Shown: in pieces, positions 17,264 through 25,742 of the stretch | How positions within the stretch are numbered: the first letter of the stretch is position 1 | How the letters are laid out: every line of letters begins with the position of its first letter | Assembly (NCBI RefSeq): GCF_009725205.1 | Contig: NZ_WNZY01000018.1 | Location: 1-64,000, forward strand | DNA length: 64,000 bases | Direction: 5' to 3' | Origin: Paenibacillus timonensis | GTDB taxonomy: Bacteria; Bacillota; Bacilli; Paenibacillales; Paenibacillaceae | The notes under the pieces: model-generated | The model's input: the letters and a program-made list of their open reading frames with translations, nothing else | What the model was told of the DNA's origin: nothing | Database searches by the model: none | Made by a program: the position numbers and the translations under genes

Positions 17264-18322
17264 ATGGGTGGAACATGGGATACAACCAGCTTGCCGGTAC
17301 GGCCTGGCTTGTACATCAATTTCGTGGAGGCGGCCGCGGCGCAAATCAAAGGGGGCGCCCGGGGAACGGTGGCATTGCCGTTGTTCCAGTATGAGGGAGC
17401 TGGCGCAGGTCAATTTTTTACAGTGGAAAAAGAATCCGAAGCCGCCCAATGGTTCGGCGATGCGTTTGTGGAACCGATTCGCTTGACCCTCTTGGGAGGG
17501 GCGAAAGAGGTGCTCGTTTATACGGTGCCTGTACCGAGCGGCGGAGGGGATCCGGCCGCTGCCGATTTCACCGCGATTCGCGACGTATTTAGTACCCGGC
17601 ATTTTAACGTATTTGTTTTTCCAGGTGAAGTTCCTGCCAGTGAGCAGAAGGCGACGCTGAAATGGTGCGCGGACAGCCGCGAAGATGAAGGCAAACACTT
17701 CCTGACGGTATTCGGCGGAAAAGCCGAAGACGACCTGGATTCTGCGAAAGGCAACCAACGCAGCGTGGACCTGGCAGACGATTATGCCGTGAATTTAATC
17801 AGCGGCGTCAATATCGAAGGAACGGTATACAGTTCTGCGCGTTACGCCCCTTATATCGCCGGATTAATCGCCGGGACCGGAATCAACAAATCGATTACGT
17901 ATGCTCCGGTGTATGCAGGCGACGTGGCCAAACGGCTGCGCAATACGGAGATTCATGCCGCCTTGCAGAAAGGGTCGCTTGTCCTGGTTCATGACGGGGA
18001 GAAGGTCAAGGTGGAACAAGGCCTGGTCACGAGCCGCAAGAAGGTGCGCGCCATGCGGGCGCGTCAAGCGATCTCCACCGACATTACGAAGGCGGCCGCC
18101 GATGCTTATATCGGCAAGCTGGATAATAACGCCGATGGGCAAGCTGCGCTGATCTCGGCCGTGAAAGCTTATTTGGAACGGCTGGAGTTAAACAACGTGC
18201 TGACGGATATCGCGGTAACTCTGGATCCGGACCGGCAGTCGGAAGGCGACACCGTGTATTTGCTGATCGCCTTTACGGAGATCGACAGCATGGAGCGGAT
18301 TTTCCTGACGATCAAGGTATAG
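17264..18322 (+). CDS. xkdK: Contractile tail sheath protein, XkdK-like
   Basis: The product has 352 residues from ATG 17264 (AAAGGTGG nine bases upstream), with the typical short-sheath start WDTTSLPVRPGLYINFVEAA. It continues with the sheath core and the C-terminal domain, including SITYAPVYAGDVAKRL and ending MERIFLTIKV. Sheath subunits form the outer cylinder that contracts and drives the inner tube into a target. Its presence makes this a contractile, R-type structure and not a siphovirus-type tail. The upstream terminator-like gene ends 16 bases before it, and the tube gene follows. Confidence 0.92.
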   Translation: MGGTWDTTSLPVRPGLYINFVEAAAAQIKGGARGTVALPLFQYEGAGAGQFFTVEKESEAAQWFGDAFVEPIRLTLLGGAKEVLVYTVPVPSGGGDPAAADFTAIRDVFSTRHFNVFVFPGEVPASEQKATLKWCADSREDEGKHFLTVFGGKAEDDLDSAKGNQRSVDLADDYAVNLISGVNIEGTVYSSARYAPYIAGLIAGTGINKSITYAPVYAGDVAKRLRNTEIHAALQKGSLVLVHDGEKVKVEQGLVTSRKKVRAMRARQAISTDITKAAADAYIGKLDNNADGQAALISAVKAYLERLELNNVLTDIAVTLDPDRQSEGDTVYLLIAFTEIDSMERIFLTIKV

Positions 18323-18359
18323 GTAGAAGAGGAATTCAATCTCATGAGGAGGGGTATCA

Positions 18360-18794
18360 GTGCTGGATTCAACCCGAGTGATCAATGGAACTTTCGGATA
18401 TGTGTATTACGATGGCCGCTGGTTGACCAACGTTAAATCGGCCGAAGCCAACGTGGAAATTACCAAGGAGGAAATCAAACGGTCCGGTACGCGCTGGACG
18501 GCGCATAAAGTGACTGGACTCAGCGGATCCGGGACGATTACCGGATATAAAGTAACCTCCGAATTCGTCGAGCTCATCGGACAAATCGCCGATGACAAAC
18601 AAGGCGCATTTACGACGGAACTGATCTTGAAGCTGGAGGATCCGGAGTCCTACGGGGCTTACCGGGTTCGGTTGAAAGGGGTTACCTTCGACAAGATCCC
18701 GTTGATGCACTTTGAAGTCGGCTCCATCGTGGAGGAAGAGCTGCCTTTTAATTTTACCGGCTACGAATTGTTGGATAAACTCGTCGCGGAGTAA
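18360..18794 (+). CDS. xkdM: Tail tube protein, XkdM-like
   Basis: The start is GTG 18360, after GAGGAGGGG; 144 residues. The sequence INGTFGYVYYDGRWL and the later strand pattern fit the XkdM/FI family, which polymerises into the rigid inner tube. Stoichiometric tube and sheath genes are adjacent, as in PBSX. A 108-base gap without ORF follows before xkdN. Confidence 0.9.
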   Translation: MLDSTRVINGTFGYVYYDGRWLTNVKSAEANVEITKEEIKRSGTRWTAHKVTGLSGSGTITGYKVTSEFVELIGQIADDKQGAFTTELILKLEDPESYGAYRVRLKGVTFDKIPLMHFEVGSIVEEELPFNFTGYELLDKLVAE

Positions 18795-18902
18795 TGGGCG
18801 AGGCAGTGGGCGGGTACCCGGCGAATGCGAACCAGACCCCGGGTTCTCCGCTTTCCACCTCCGCCGCGAGGCATACACCATTTTTTAAGGAGATGAAGAT
18901 CG

Positions 18903-19301
18903 ATGGCGATTACGGATAACCGACAAAACAACGTGCTTCAAGCTTTGCTTGGGGCGGACAGTAAACCGAAAAAGGACGTTCCGATAAAACGGCTGGGCGT
19001 GGATTTTCAAATTCAAGCGCTGGACGGCAAAACGATTCACAGAATTCAGGAGCAATGCACTCACTTTACCGGAAAAGGATCCAAGCGGGAAAAAGTGCTC
19101 GACGATGAACAGTTCGGCGCCTTAGTCATCCAGAAAGCGTGCCTGATCCCGGATTGGTCCGCCAAGGAGCTGGTTGAGAAGTACGGGACGCCAACCGAAG
19201 CGATCCTCGGGTTGCTGCTGGCCGGCGAGATCGCCAAGCTGTCCGCAGAAATTTTGGAAATCAGCGGCTTCGACAGCGATGAAGATGAAATAAAAAACTA
19301 A
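18903..19301 (+). CDS. xkdN: Tail assembly chaperone, short form (XkdN-like)
   Basis: The zero-frame product has 132 residues and follows GGAGATGAAGATCG. It is the analogue of lambda gpG and PBSX XkdN, which binds the tape measure and recruits tube subunits during assembly. The last codons are ATA AAA AAC TAA, so a perfect A-AAA-AAC slippery heptamer sits directly before the stop. The acidic tail (DSDEDE) comes just before this site. Most ribosomes should stop here. Confidence 0.9.
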   Translation: MAITDNRQNNVLQALLGADSKPKKDVPIKRLGVDFQIQALDGKTIHRIQEQCTHFTGKGSKREKVLDDEQFGALVIQKACLIPDWSAKELVEKYGTPTEAILGLLLAGEIAKLSAEILEISGFDSDEDEIKN

Positions 19302-19489
19302 TTAAAGCGGGCGGAGAAGCCTTCTTGCTGCATCTGATCTTTCAACGCCATCACCTGCCGCCGGATGAGGTGTACAACAAGGATGAGAACGTGAAACGGT
19401 TTATGTACGCCTCGATGATGCTGCAATTGGAAGAGGAGGAGAAGGCGCGTAAGGAGCAGGAGAGAGCCGCCCGCAGGCAGAAGCCGTAA
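18903..19489 (+). CDS. xkdN: Tail assembly chaperone, long form made by -1 frameshifting
   Basis: A -1 slip at 19292-19298 joins the 132-residue zero frame to 63 more codons (19298-19486, stop TAA 19487-19489), giving 195 residues. The extension begins LIKAGGEAFLLHLIFQRHHL and ends in a highly charged helix. It has no ribosome site or start of its own, and it fills the gap to the tape measure gene exactly as lambda gpGT and PBSX-type chaperones do. In those systems the T part binds tube protein. Confidence 0.85.
19292..19298 (+). promoter_or_regulatory. Programmed -1 ribosomal frameshift site A-AAA-AAC
   Basis: The heptamer is in the correct phase (A19292, AAA 19293-19295, AAC 19296-19298) and the zero-frame stop TAA follows at once. 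GC-rich sequence a few bases downstream (GCGGGCGG near 19306, GCCGCC near 19364) could form a stimulatory stem. Confidence 0.85.
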
Positions 19490-19514
19490 AGGCTGAACAG
19501 GGGAGGCGAGGAGG

Positions 19515-21509
19515 TTGAGCTCATCGGCAGGCGGGAGCATTCCCGACTTTTCGAAAGCAACGTTAAACGACTTGAATAAGCTCAACAAAATGATGAGCCA
19601 GCTGCAAAGAACGACGTCCCAGCTTGAGCAGGTCAGCGGGTTTGCCCGCATCGGGAAAGAGTTGGAAGCGACGCAGAGCACCAGTGCTAAGGTGGCTAAA
19701 CAATTCGTTTCGCTGCAGCTGGCAACGGGCGCTACCGCTGGGGTCATGCGGAAGAAGCTGGCTGCGATGAAGCCGGCCGTCGACAACTTTATGCTGGATT
19801 TGTCTTGGGCGGTCAAGGCCAAGGCGGAAAGTGTATCCAAGGGGGCGAAGGCGCTTGGCAAGCCGTTTGCCGGGGTGTGGCAGAAGGTTCAGGACAAACG
19901 GGCTGCGGCGGCCAAGAAGAAGGCGGACGATGCTTTGGCTGCGCAGCTCGGGTTCCCGGTAGGGCCGAAAGCTCCACCGAAGCTAAAAGGGATGAAGCGG
20001 CTGCAAAATATCGCAGGTAACACCGCGATTCAGAACCTGCCGGAAGAGCGGAAGAAAATGCTCTCGTCTGCGGCCAGCACGGCAGGAGGTCTTCTTGGCC
20101 AACTGCAGGATCGGTCGCTTGCGGCAGCCAAGGAATTCAGCACGGCGGTTGGCACGCTGCGGGCGGCATCGATGGCCGGTCCTGGCCAAATGAAAGGTAT
20201 GGTCGCGTCTTTGCGAGAGCTAGGCGGGCAGGTGCCGCAAAATCTGAACGAAATCGCCAGTGTGATGGGAACGCTGAGCGGCAAAGCCAAACTTACGGGG
20301 ACAACGTTGACCGCAATGTCCAAAACAGTGCTGGACGCCTCACGGTTAAGCGGAGCAAACAGCGCTGAAGCAGCCAACGCGGCTGCTTCGGTCATGAGCG
20401 TTTGGGGGAAGAAAGCCGGCGAAGGGACTTTGATGATGGACCAGTTTTTCGCTGCGAGCCGCGTCAGCGGTGCGGGAATGGGCGATTTGCTCAAAAATAT
20501 GGGCTCGCTCGGCCTACCTTTGCAGCAGATGGGACTTAGTTTCGAGCAGTCGATGGCCTTGATGGCCAAATGGCAGTCCTCCGGATTAACCCCGATTCAG
20601 GATGCGCTCCGGAAGGATGTAAAGGGCGAAGGCCTTGCCGCCATTACCGCCAAGATCAAAGCGGCAGCAACCGAGTCGGAGGCTGCGGCTGTGGCTGCCC
20701 AATACTTTGGTCACAGCGTCAGCGGCGATCTGGTGGCCGCCCTGAAGAATGGGCAGGTTGAATTCGGCGGGGTGGTCGCTGCGATGAGTACAGCGGGCAA
20801 CGCGATTCGGAACCAGGCTGGCGAAGTCCAAACCTTCGGCGATAAATGGGATATGCTTCAGAACCGAATTACGGTCGCTTTGGCGCCGTTAGGGGAAGCG
20901 ATGTTGCCCCTCGGTGAAGCCCTGGCTTCCATCGTTGAAGTATTAACTCGAGACGGGGATATCGTGCTGGCTACGATCGGCTCCATAGCCGCCCTGCTGC
21001 TTGGCGTTTTTGCGCCGGCCTTATGGGCTTCCGCGGTGGCAGGATGGGCGGCCGTTGCGCCATTTCTTCCGATTATCGCCGCGGTCCTGCTGGTAGGGGT
21101 GGCTGTGGCGGGCTTGGCGTACGCGTTCAAGTATCACATGGATTGGATCGTCGAGCAGGTTAACAAAGTGAAGGATAAAATCAGCTCCTTCCTCAGCGTG
21201 TTCGATATTTTCAGCGGTGACGAGAATGGGGGAGCCGGCGGAAATACCGCGACATCGAACGGCGGTCCGCCGACGAGCCGTTATCACGGCATGTCCTATG
21301 TGCCTTACGACGGAATGATGGCCCGGCTGCACAAGGGTGAACGTATTATGACAGCCTCCGAGAACCGGGAATTCTCAAACGGGGCGAGTGGGGGAGCTGC
21401 CATATCGATCACGGGCAATACGTTTCATGTCCGCCAGGAATCCGATATCGATGCGATCGCTAGAGCGCTGGCCCGCGAAATCAAAGCGGCGGGAGGATTG
21501 ATGGCGTAA
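19515..21509 (+). CDS. xkdO: Tail tape measure protein, XkdO-like, short
   Basis: The start is TTG 19515 with GGGAGG eight bases before it; 664 residues, about half of PBSX XkdO. The N-terminal 150 residues are Lys/Ala-rich and helical. The middle has the phage-tail tape-measure pattern (GTLSGKAKLTGTTL; SGLGLPLQQMG-like region near 340). Two hydrophobic helices lie near 480-545, and a Gly-rich C-terminus carries MMARLHKGERIMTASENREF. Tape measures set tail length and occupy the tube lumen. At about 0.15 nm per residue this predicts a tail near 100 nm. No peptidoglycan hydrolase domain is visible. Confidence 0.88.
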   Translation: MSSSAGGSIPDFSKATLNDLNKLNKMMSQLQRTTSQLEQVSGFARIGKELEATQSTSAKVAKQFVSLQLATGATAGVMRKKLAAMKPAVDNFMLDLSWAVKAKAESVSKGAKALGKPFAGVWQKVQDKRAAAAKKKADDALAAQLGFPVGPKAPPKLKGMKRLQNIAGNTAIQNLPEERKKMLSSAASTAGGLLGQLQDRSLAAAKEFSTAVGTLRAASMAGPGQMKGMVASLRELGGQVPQNLNEIASVMGTLSGKAKLTGTTLTAMSKTVLDASRLSGANSAEAANAAASVMSVWGKKAGEGTLMMDQFFAASRVSGAGMGDLLKNMGSLGLPLQQMGLSFEQSMALMAKWQSSGLTPIQDALRKDVKGEGLAAITAKIKAAATESEAAAVAAQYFGHSVSGDLVAALKNGQVEFGGVVAAMSTAGNAIRNQAGEVQTFGDKWDMLQNRITVALAPLGEAMLPLGEALASIVEVLTRDGDIVLATIGSIAALLLGVFAPALWASAVAGWAAVAPFLPIIAAVLLVGVAVAGLAYAFKYHMDWIVEQVNKVKDKISSFLSVFDIFSGDENGGAGGNTATSNGGPPTSRYHGMSYVPYDGMMARLHKGERIMTASENREFSNGASGGAAISITGNTFHVRQESDIDAIARALAREIKAAGGLMA

Positions 21510-22168
21510 TGGCATCCCTGGAATTTTGGCTGAAGACGATCGATGAGAAGGAATGGCTATGGCTGCCGGTGAATCCGGAGCAAGTGTCGGTCAAAAGTTC
21601 GCACGGCTACGAGGATATCCAGGTTACGCAGCTGGGAGAATACACGGTCATCGGGGAAGCAGTCCTGAAGGAATATTCGTTTGCTTCCTTTTTTCCGCGC
21701 GACTACCACCCTGGATATTGCGAGTATGAATCCTTGCCTGATCCTTGGGCCACCGTGGAGAAGATCGAGGCCTGGATGAGAAGCCGGCGTCCGGTCCGCC
21801 TCGACATTACGGGAACCAAGCTCAAAGGCTTGGTGACCATCCGCTCCTTCCAGTACAGCGAACGCGCGGGGAATCCAGGCGACGTTTTTTTCGAACTGGA
21901 GTTGAAGGAGTACAAGGAAGTGCAGTTCCGTCAGGTGGAGACGTCCGGGTCAGGGAAAGCGATGGTGATTACGGGAGAATACCGCCCCGACACGAAGACG
22001 CCCCCGGCCTCCTATGTTGTCATCCCTGGGGATACGTTGTGGAAAATCGCGCAGCGGACGCTTGGCAACGGCGACCGGTGGAGGGAAGTTTACGCAGCGA
22101 ACATAGCCGTGATCGGTAAAGACCCGAACCGGATCGTTCCCGGCCAGAAGCTGGTGATTCCCTCATGA
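21509..22168 (+). CDS. xkdP: LysM tail hub protein, XkdP-like
   Basis: The protein has 219 residues. The N-terminal domain (about 1-150, FWLKTIDEKEWLWLPVNPEQV) matches the XkdP/gp53-like family that links tube end and baseplate hub. A C-terminal LysM domain (about 168-219) starts YVVIPGDTLWKIAQRTLG and ends PGQKLVIPS; LysM binds peptidoglycan. Start and upstream stop overlap as TAATG, and the next gene overlaps by four bases, so the tail genes are tightly coupled. Confidence 0.88.
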   Translation: MASLEFWLKTIDEKEWLWLPVNPEQVSVKSSHGYEDIQVTQLGEYTVIGEAVLKEYSFASFFPRDYHPGYCEYESLPDPWATVEKIEAWMRSRRPVRLDITGTKLKGLVTIRSFQYSERAGNPGDVFFELELKEYKEVQFRQVETSGSGKAMVITGEYRPDTKTPPASYVVIPGDTLWKIAQRTLGNGDRWREVYAANIAVIGKDPNRIVPGQKLVIPS

Positions 22169-23175
22169 GCTGGAGTGTGACCTACAAGGATCAGGAGCAA
22201 GACGTTTTTTTGGATCCCATCGTCAAATCCGTGAATTGGTCCGGCGATATCAAACAGGCCGCTCGCAAGCTGGTGGTTGAATTGTCCAATACCGGAGATC
22301 TTCGCGAACTGTACATGAAGCTCCAGAAAGGCGGGGAACTGCGCTTTCTCCTGGACGATCACGAGCTGTTTCGCGGCGTCTTGTTTGCCGATGAGATCGA
22401 CTCCAAAGGCCAGATGTCCCTAACGGCTTACGACGAAAACATCTACCTGACCAAGAGCAAGGATACGAAAATCTTTCGTGGTCAAACGGCCTCTGCGGTG
22501 GTGAAGCGACTGTGCAACGAGTTCTCCATTCCGATGGGGGAAGTTCAGGATACGGGTTACGTCATCCCGAAGCTGGTCTTGCGCGACAAGACCCTGTTCG
22601 AAATGATGGTGACGGCCTTAACCGAGTCCGAAAAGCAAAACGGGCAGCGATTCTGGATTACGTCGAGGGAAGGGAAGCTGCAGGTATTGGCACGCAAGGA
22701 ACAAAAGGGGAAGTGGGTGCTGGAAAACGGAGTTAATCTGCTGGGAGCCAGTTACTCGCAATCCATCGAAGAAACGCGCACCCAAATCAAGGTCGTCGGT
22801 GAGGACGGGAAAAAGAAGGAGCTGTCTGCCAGTGCCAAGGATTCGGCACTGATCCGGAAGTTTGGCATCATGCAGCATTTGGAGAAACCGGATCAGGCGA
22901 TGACCTCTTCGCAGATGGAGCAGCGCGCCAAGCAACTGCTTAAGGATTTGGCGACCATCGAGGATCAAGCCCGCATCGAATGTTTGGGGATCGCCGACGT
23001 TGTTTCCGGCTCGTGCGTGTACGTCAAGGAATCCGTAACGGGCATTCTCGGGGGTTATTACGTTTCGGCCGACGAACATCACTTCGAGCATGGCAAACAC
23101 ACGATGTCTTTAACCTTGTCGGCGACAGACGACATTCCCAAATTGGAATACAAGGAAGAGAAGGGGGCCGGTTGA
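22165..23175 (+). CDS. xkdQ: Baseplate hub protein, XkdQ-like
   Basis: The product has 336 residues and is similar to the PBSX XkdQ/phage D-protein group, whose members form the trimeric hub below the tube (gp27-like fold). Supporting features are the start WSVTYKDQEQDVFLDPIVKSV, the middle TASAVVKRLCNEFSIP and the strand-rich C-terminal half ending HTMSLTLSATDDIP. ATGA and TGATG overlaps on both sides show translational coupling. Confidence 0.85.
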   Translation: MSWSVTYKDQEQDVFLDPIVKSVNWSGDIKQAARKLVVELSNTGDLRELYMKLQKGGELRFLLDDHELFRGVLFADEIDSKGQMSLTAYDENIYLTKSKDTKIFRGQTASAVVKRLCNEFSIPMGEVQDTGYVIPKLVLRDKTLFEMMVTALTESEKQNGQRFWITSREGKLQVLARKEQKGKWVLENGVNLLGASYSQSIEETRTQIKVVGEDGKKKELSASAKDSALIRKFGIMQHLEKPDQAMTSSQMEQRAKQLLKDLATIEDQARIECLGIADVVSGSCVYVKESVTGILGGYYVSADEHHFEHGKHTMSLTLSATDDIPKLEYKEEKGAG

Positions 23176-23627
23176 TGGAACGCATCGAAGGCTCGGGAGC
23201 GAGCCAGCTTGTGCAATTAATCCGAGCCATCGGCTACAACTCGGACATTACCTTGGAATTGGCGACGGTGACGGCGCCGCCGCCTGAGCTGAAGATTAAG
23301 GTGGATCATATGAACGTGGAGCTGGAGAAGGACGATCTGATCGTGGCTCAGTCGTTAACGAAGTATAAGCGGAAGGTGAACGTGAAGAGTGAGGGAAAGA
23401 CGGAGGTGTCTTCCACATCCATCACTCAGGCATCCGTTTTGGTCGTATCAAGCGGGAGTGGTGAGATCACAAAATTCACTTCCTTTGGCATGTCCTCCGC
23501 AAATTTGACGGTACAAGAAGCCGAACTCGAATTCACGGATGAACTGAAGAAGGATGATCGTGTGATTGTGGCCGGCATTCATCAAGGGCAAACCTATCTT
23601 ATTTTGGATCGGGCGGTGATGTACTGA
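23175..23627 (+). CDS. xkdR: DUF2577-like baseplate protein, XkdR-like
   Basis: The start is ATG 23175, overlapping the previous stop; an upstream extension of the frame is not supported. The 150 residues are strand-rich (VDHMNVELEKDDLIVAQSL, then RVIVAGIHQGQTYLILDR), as expected for the OB-like DUF2577 proteins at this position in PBSX clusters. They are thought to take part in the spike/hub region. It is longer than the roughly 100-residue PBSX XkdR. Confidence 0.75.
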   Translation: MERIEGSGASQLVQLIRAIGYNSDITLELATVTAPPPELKIKVDHMNVELEKDDLIVAQSLTKYKRKVNVKSEGKTEVSSTSITQASVLVVSSGSGEITKFTSFGMSSANLTVQEAELEFTDELKKDDRVIVAGIHQGQTYLILDRAVMY

Positions 23628-24040
23628 TGGCGTTGTCTCCGCTGCAAAGAAGGGAGGAGCGTTATGAGGAAGCTAAGCCGACAACGCTCCCTTCCCGGAC
23701 CTACGCTCTCGATTTTGAAACGGGCCAGGTGATCGAACGGATCATTGATGGAACGGAAGCCGTTCGCCAGTTTATTCGCAAGGCGATTCAAACGGCGCGT
23801 TACCGATATTTGATCTACAACAGCCAGTACGGCTGCGAAATCGAAAGCCTGCTGGGCCAGGACATTTCCCAGCAGCTGCTTAAAAGCGAAATCACGAGGG
23901 TCATCACCGAAGCGCTGCGGGAGGATGATCGCGTCGCCTCAGTAGACCAATTTCAAATCGTTAGGGAGAACGATAAGCTGTTCGTGACCTTTACGGTTCA
24001 TACAACACAAGGGGCCGTTCGGCAGGAGGTGAGGATATAA
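23627..24040 (+). CDS. xkdS: Baseplate wedge protein, gp25-like (DUF2634, XkdS-like)
   Basis: The protein has 137 residues and belongs to the XkdS/DUF2634 family. Its core IRKAIQTARYRYLIYNSQYGCEIESL is the conserved stretch shared with gp25-like sheath-initiator proteins. It nucleates sheath assembly on the baseplate. The start overlaps the preceding stop by one base. Confidence 0.88.
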   Translation: MALSPLQRREERYEEAKPTTLPSRTYALDFETGQVIERIIDGTEAVRQFIRKAIQTARYRYLIYNSQYGCEIESLLGQDISQQLLKSEITRVITEALREDDRVASVDQFQIVRENDKLFVTFTVHTTQGAVRQEVRI

Positions 24041-24042
24041 AC

Positions 24043-25104
24043 GTGTTTGAACATCAGACGAAAGAAGCGATTTTGCAGCGGATGCGGGATGCTTCGCCGA
24101 AGGAAATCGATACCCGGCAGGGATCCATCACCTTCGATTTGCTGTCCCCTGCGGCCATTGAATTGGCGCATGCCTATATCGAGCTGGACCAGGTATTGAA
24201 ATTCGGCTTTGTCGGCCCGGATCAGCCTTCCGAGTATTTGGATCTCCGTGCCGGAGAGCTTGGATTAACCCGGCGTCCGAGTGTGAAGGCGGAAGGGAAG
24301 CTGGTGTTTACCGGTGATGATGATACGATCATCCCGGAAGGAACCGCCGTATCGACGGATGAAGAGGAAGCGGTCGTTTTTGTCACGGCCGAACCTGGGA
24401 TCATTCAGCAAAAGAAGGCGACGGTAAAGGCCGTGGCTGCCGTCGGCGGGAAACGGGGCAACGTGGATAAGGACCGAATCAAGCTGGTGCTGGGAGATTT
24501 GTCCGGGATCGTAACGGTGACCAACCCGGAAGAATTCGTAAACGGTGCGGAGACGGAATCGGATGAATCGCTGCTGGTTCGTTATTTCGACCGGGTACGC
24601 CGGCCTGCCACCAGCGGCAATGCTTGGCATTACCGCCAATGGGCGCTGGAAGTACGCGGGGTAGGCGACGTTAAGGTGTTCCCTGTCTGGAACGGCGGCG
24701 GAACCGTGAAGTTGTGCGTGCTGTCGGAGGATAAAATCGCCCCTAATCCGACCATCGTGCAGGATGTAAGGGAGGCCGTGGATGCCCGGCGGCCGGTAGG
24801 AGCTTCAGTCACCGTAGTTCCAGCCCAAGAAGTGAAAATCAATGTGACGGCGAATGTGACGTTGGCCTCAGGGGCGGTATTGGCGAACGTCAAGGCGTTG
24901 TTCAGCGAGAAATTAAAAGCGTTTCTGGCCGACTTGGCCTTCCAAAGCCCAGTGGTCCCTTATAACCGGATATTTGGCCTGCTTCTCGATATTGAAGCTG
25001 TTACGGACTTCAAGAACCTAACCATTAACGGGGCGGCCAATCAGAACTTGAATATCGGCGATGAGCAGGTTGCCGTGGCCGGGACGGTGAATTTTGTTGT
25101 CTAG
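24043..25104 (+). CDS. xkdT: Baseplate J-like protein, XkdT-like
   Basis: The start is GTG 24043, after GGAGGTGAGG; 353 residues. Baseplate J-like features are STDEEEAVVFVT, then AVGGKRGNV, then SDESLLVRYFDRVRRPATSGN (near 190) and a final strand-rich domain. It forms the wedges around the hub. The stop lies inside the start region of the next gene. Confidence 0.9.
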   Translation: MFEHQTKEAILQRMRDASPKEIDTRQGSITFDLLSPAAIELAHAYIELDQVLKFGFVGPDQPSEYLDLRAGELGLTRRPSVKAEGKLVFTGDDDTIIPEGTAVSTDEEEAVVFVTAEPGIIQQKKATVKAVAAVGGKRGNVDKDRIKLVLGDLSGIVTVTNPEEFVNGAETESDESLLVRYFDRVRRPATSGNAWHYRQWALEVRGVGDVKVFPVWNGGGTVKLCVLSEDKIAPNPTIVQDVREAVDARRPVGASVTVVPAQEVKINVTANVTLASGAVLANVKALFSEKLKAFLADLAFQSPVVPYNRIFGLLLDIEAVTDFKNLTINGAANQNLNIGDEQVAVAGTVNFVV

Positions 25105-25717
25105 TCCAAGCAAAGCCGTCATGGCACGAAATATCCAAAATGAGATGATGGATGATTTACCTGATTACTATATGCCGAAGGAAGCCGGCGGAAAGTTGGG
25201 CATCGTCGGTAATTTGATCACGCGCGAAGCTCGAGAGTTGATTGATCTCAATACCGAGATTCGGGAGGTGTTGGATCAGTTTTTTATCGATCGGGCGACT
25301 TGGGGGTTATCCGCTTGGGAAGCCGTTTGCGGCATTCCAAGCAACGAAGACAAACCTCTGGAGCAGCGGCGTTCGGTGATCAAGTCGAAGATTCGGGGAG
25401 CTGGAACCGTAACGCTGGCCGTGATCAAAGAGGTGGCGGATTCGTTTGAGAACGGGGAAATCCAGGTACAAGAAAATTTCAACCATTACGAAGTGGTAAT
25501 CACGTTTATCGGCAAACGCGGGGTTCCGCCAAATTTGCCGGATATGCAAAACGCGTTGCGTGAGATCGTTCCAGCCCATCTCCAATTGGTGTTCCAATTT
25601 ACCTATTTACGCTGGGAGGAGCTGGATTCCGCTGACTTAACCTGGGAGAAGCTCGATGCGCTTGATATGTCTTGGGACGAGTTGGAAGTATGGAAGCCGG
25701 GCGCAAAACGATCATGA
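25094..25717 (+). CDS. xkdU: DUF2313/YmfQ-like baseplate protein, XkdU-like
   Basis: The protein has up to 207 residues. The start is uncertain (TTG 25094, TTG 25097 or ATG 25121), because the gene overlaps xkdT. The helical N-terminal part and WGLSAWEAVCGIP match XkdU proteins, which attach fibres to wedges. The last 35 residues carry three short repeats around a WEEL/WEKL/WDEL core, common at the ends of such proteins. Confidence 0.82.
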   Translation: MLSSPSKAVMARNIQNEMMDDLPDYYMPKEAGGKLGIVGNLITREARELIDLNTEIREVLDQFFIDRATWGLSAWEAVCGIPSNEDKPLEQRRSVIKSKIRGAGTVTLAVIKEVADSFENGEIQVQENFNHYEVVITFIGKRGVPPNLPDMQNALREIVPAHLQLVFQFTYLRWEELDSADLTWEKLDALDMSWDELEVWKPGAKRS

Positions 25718-25742
25718 GGTTACCTAAGAAAGGAGAGTACTT

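Noticed and set aside
19298-19489. Frameshift mutation or sequencing error splitting xkdN
   Set aside because: The canonical slippery heptamer in correct phase and the known habit of this gene family make programmed frameshifting the better reading.
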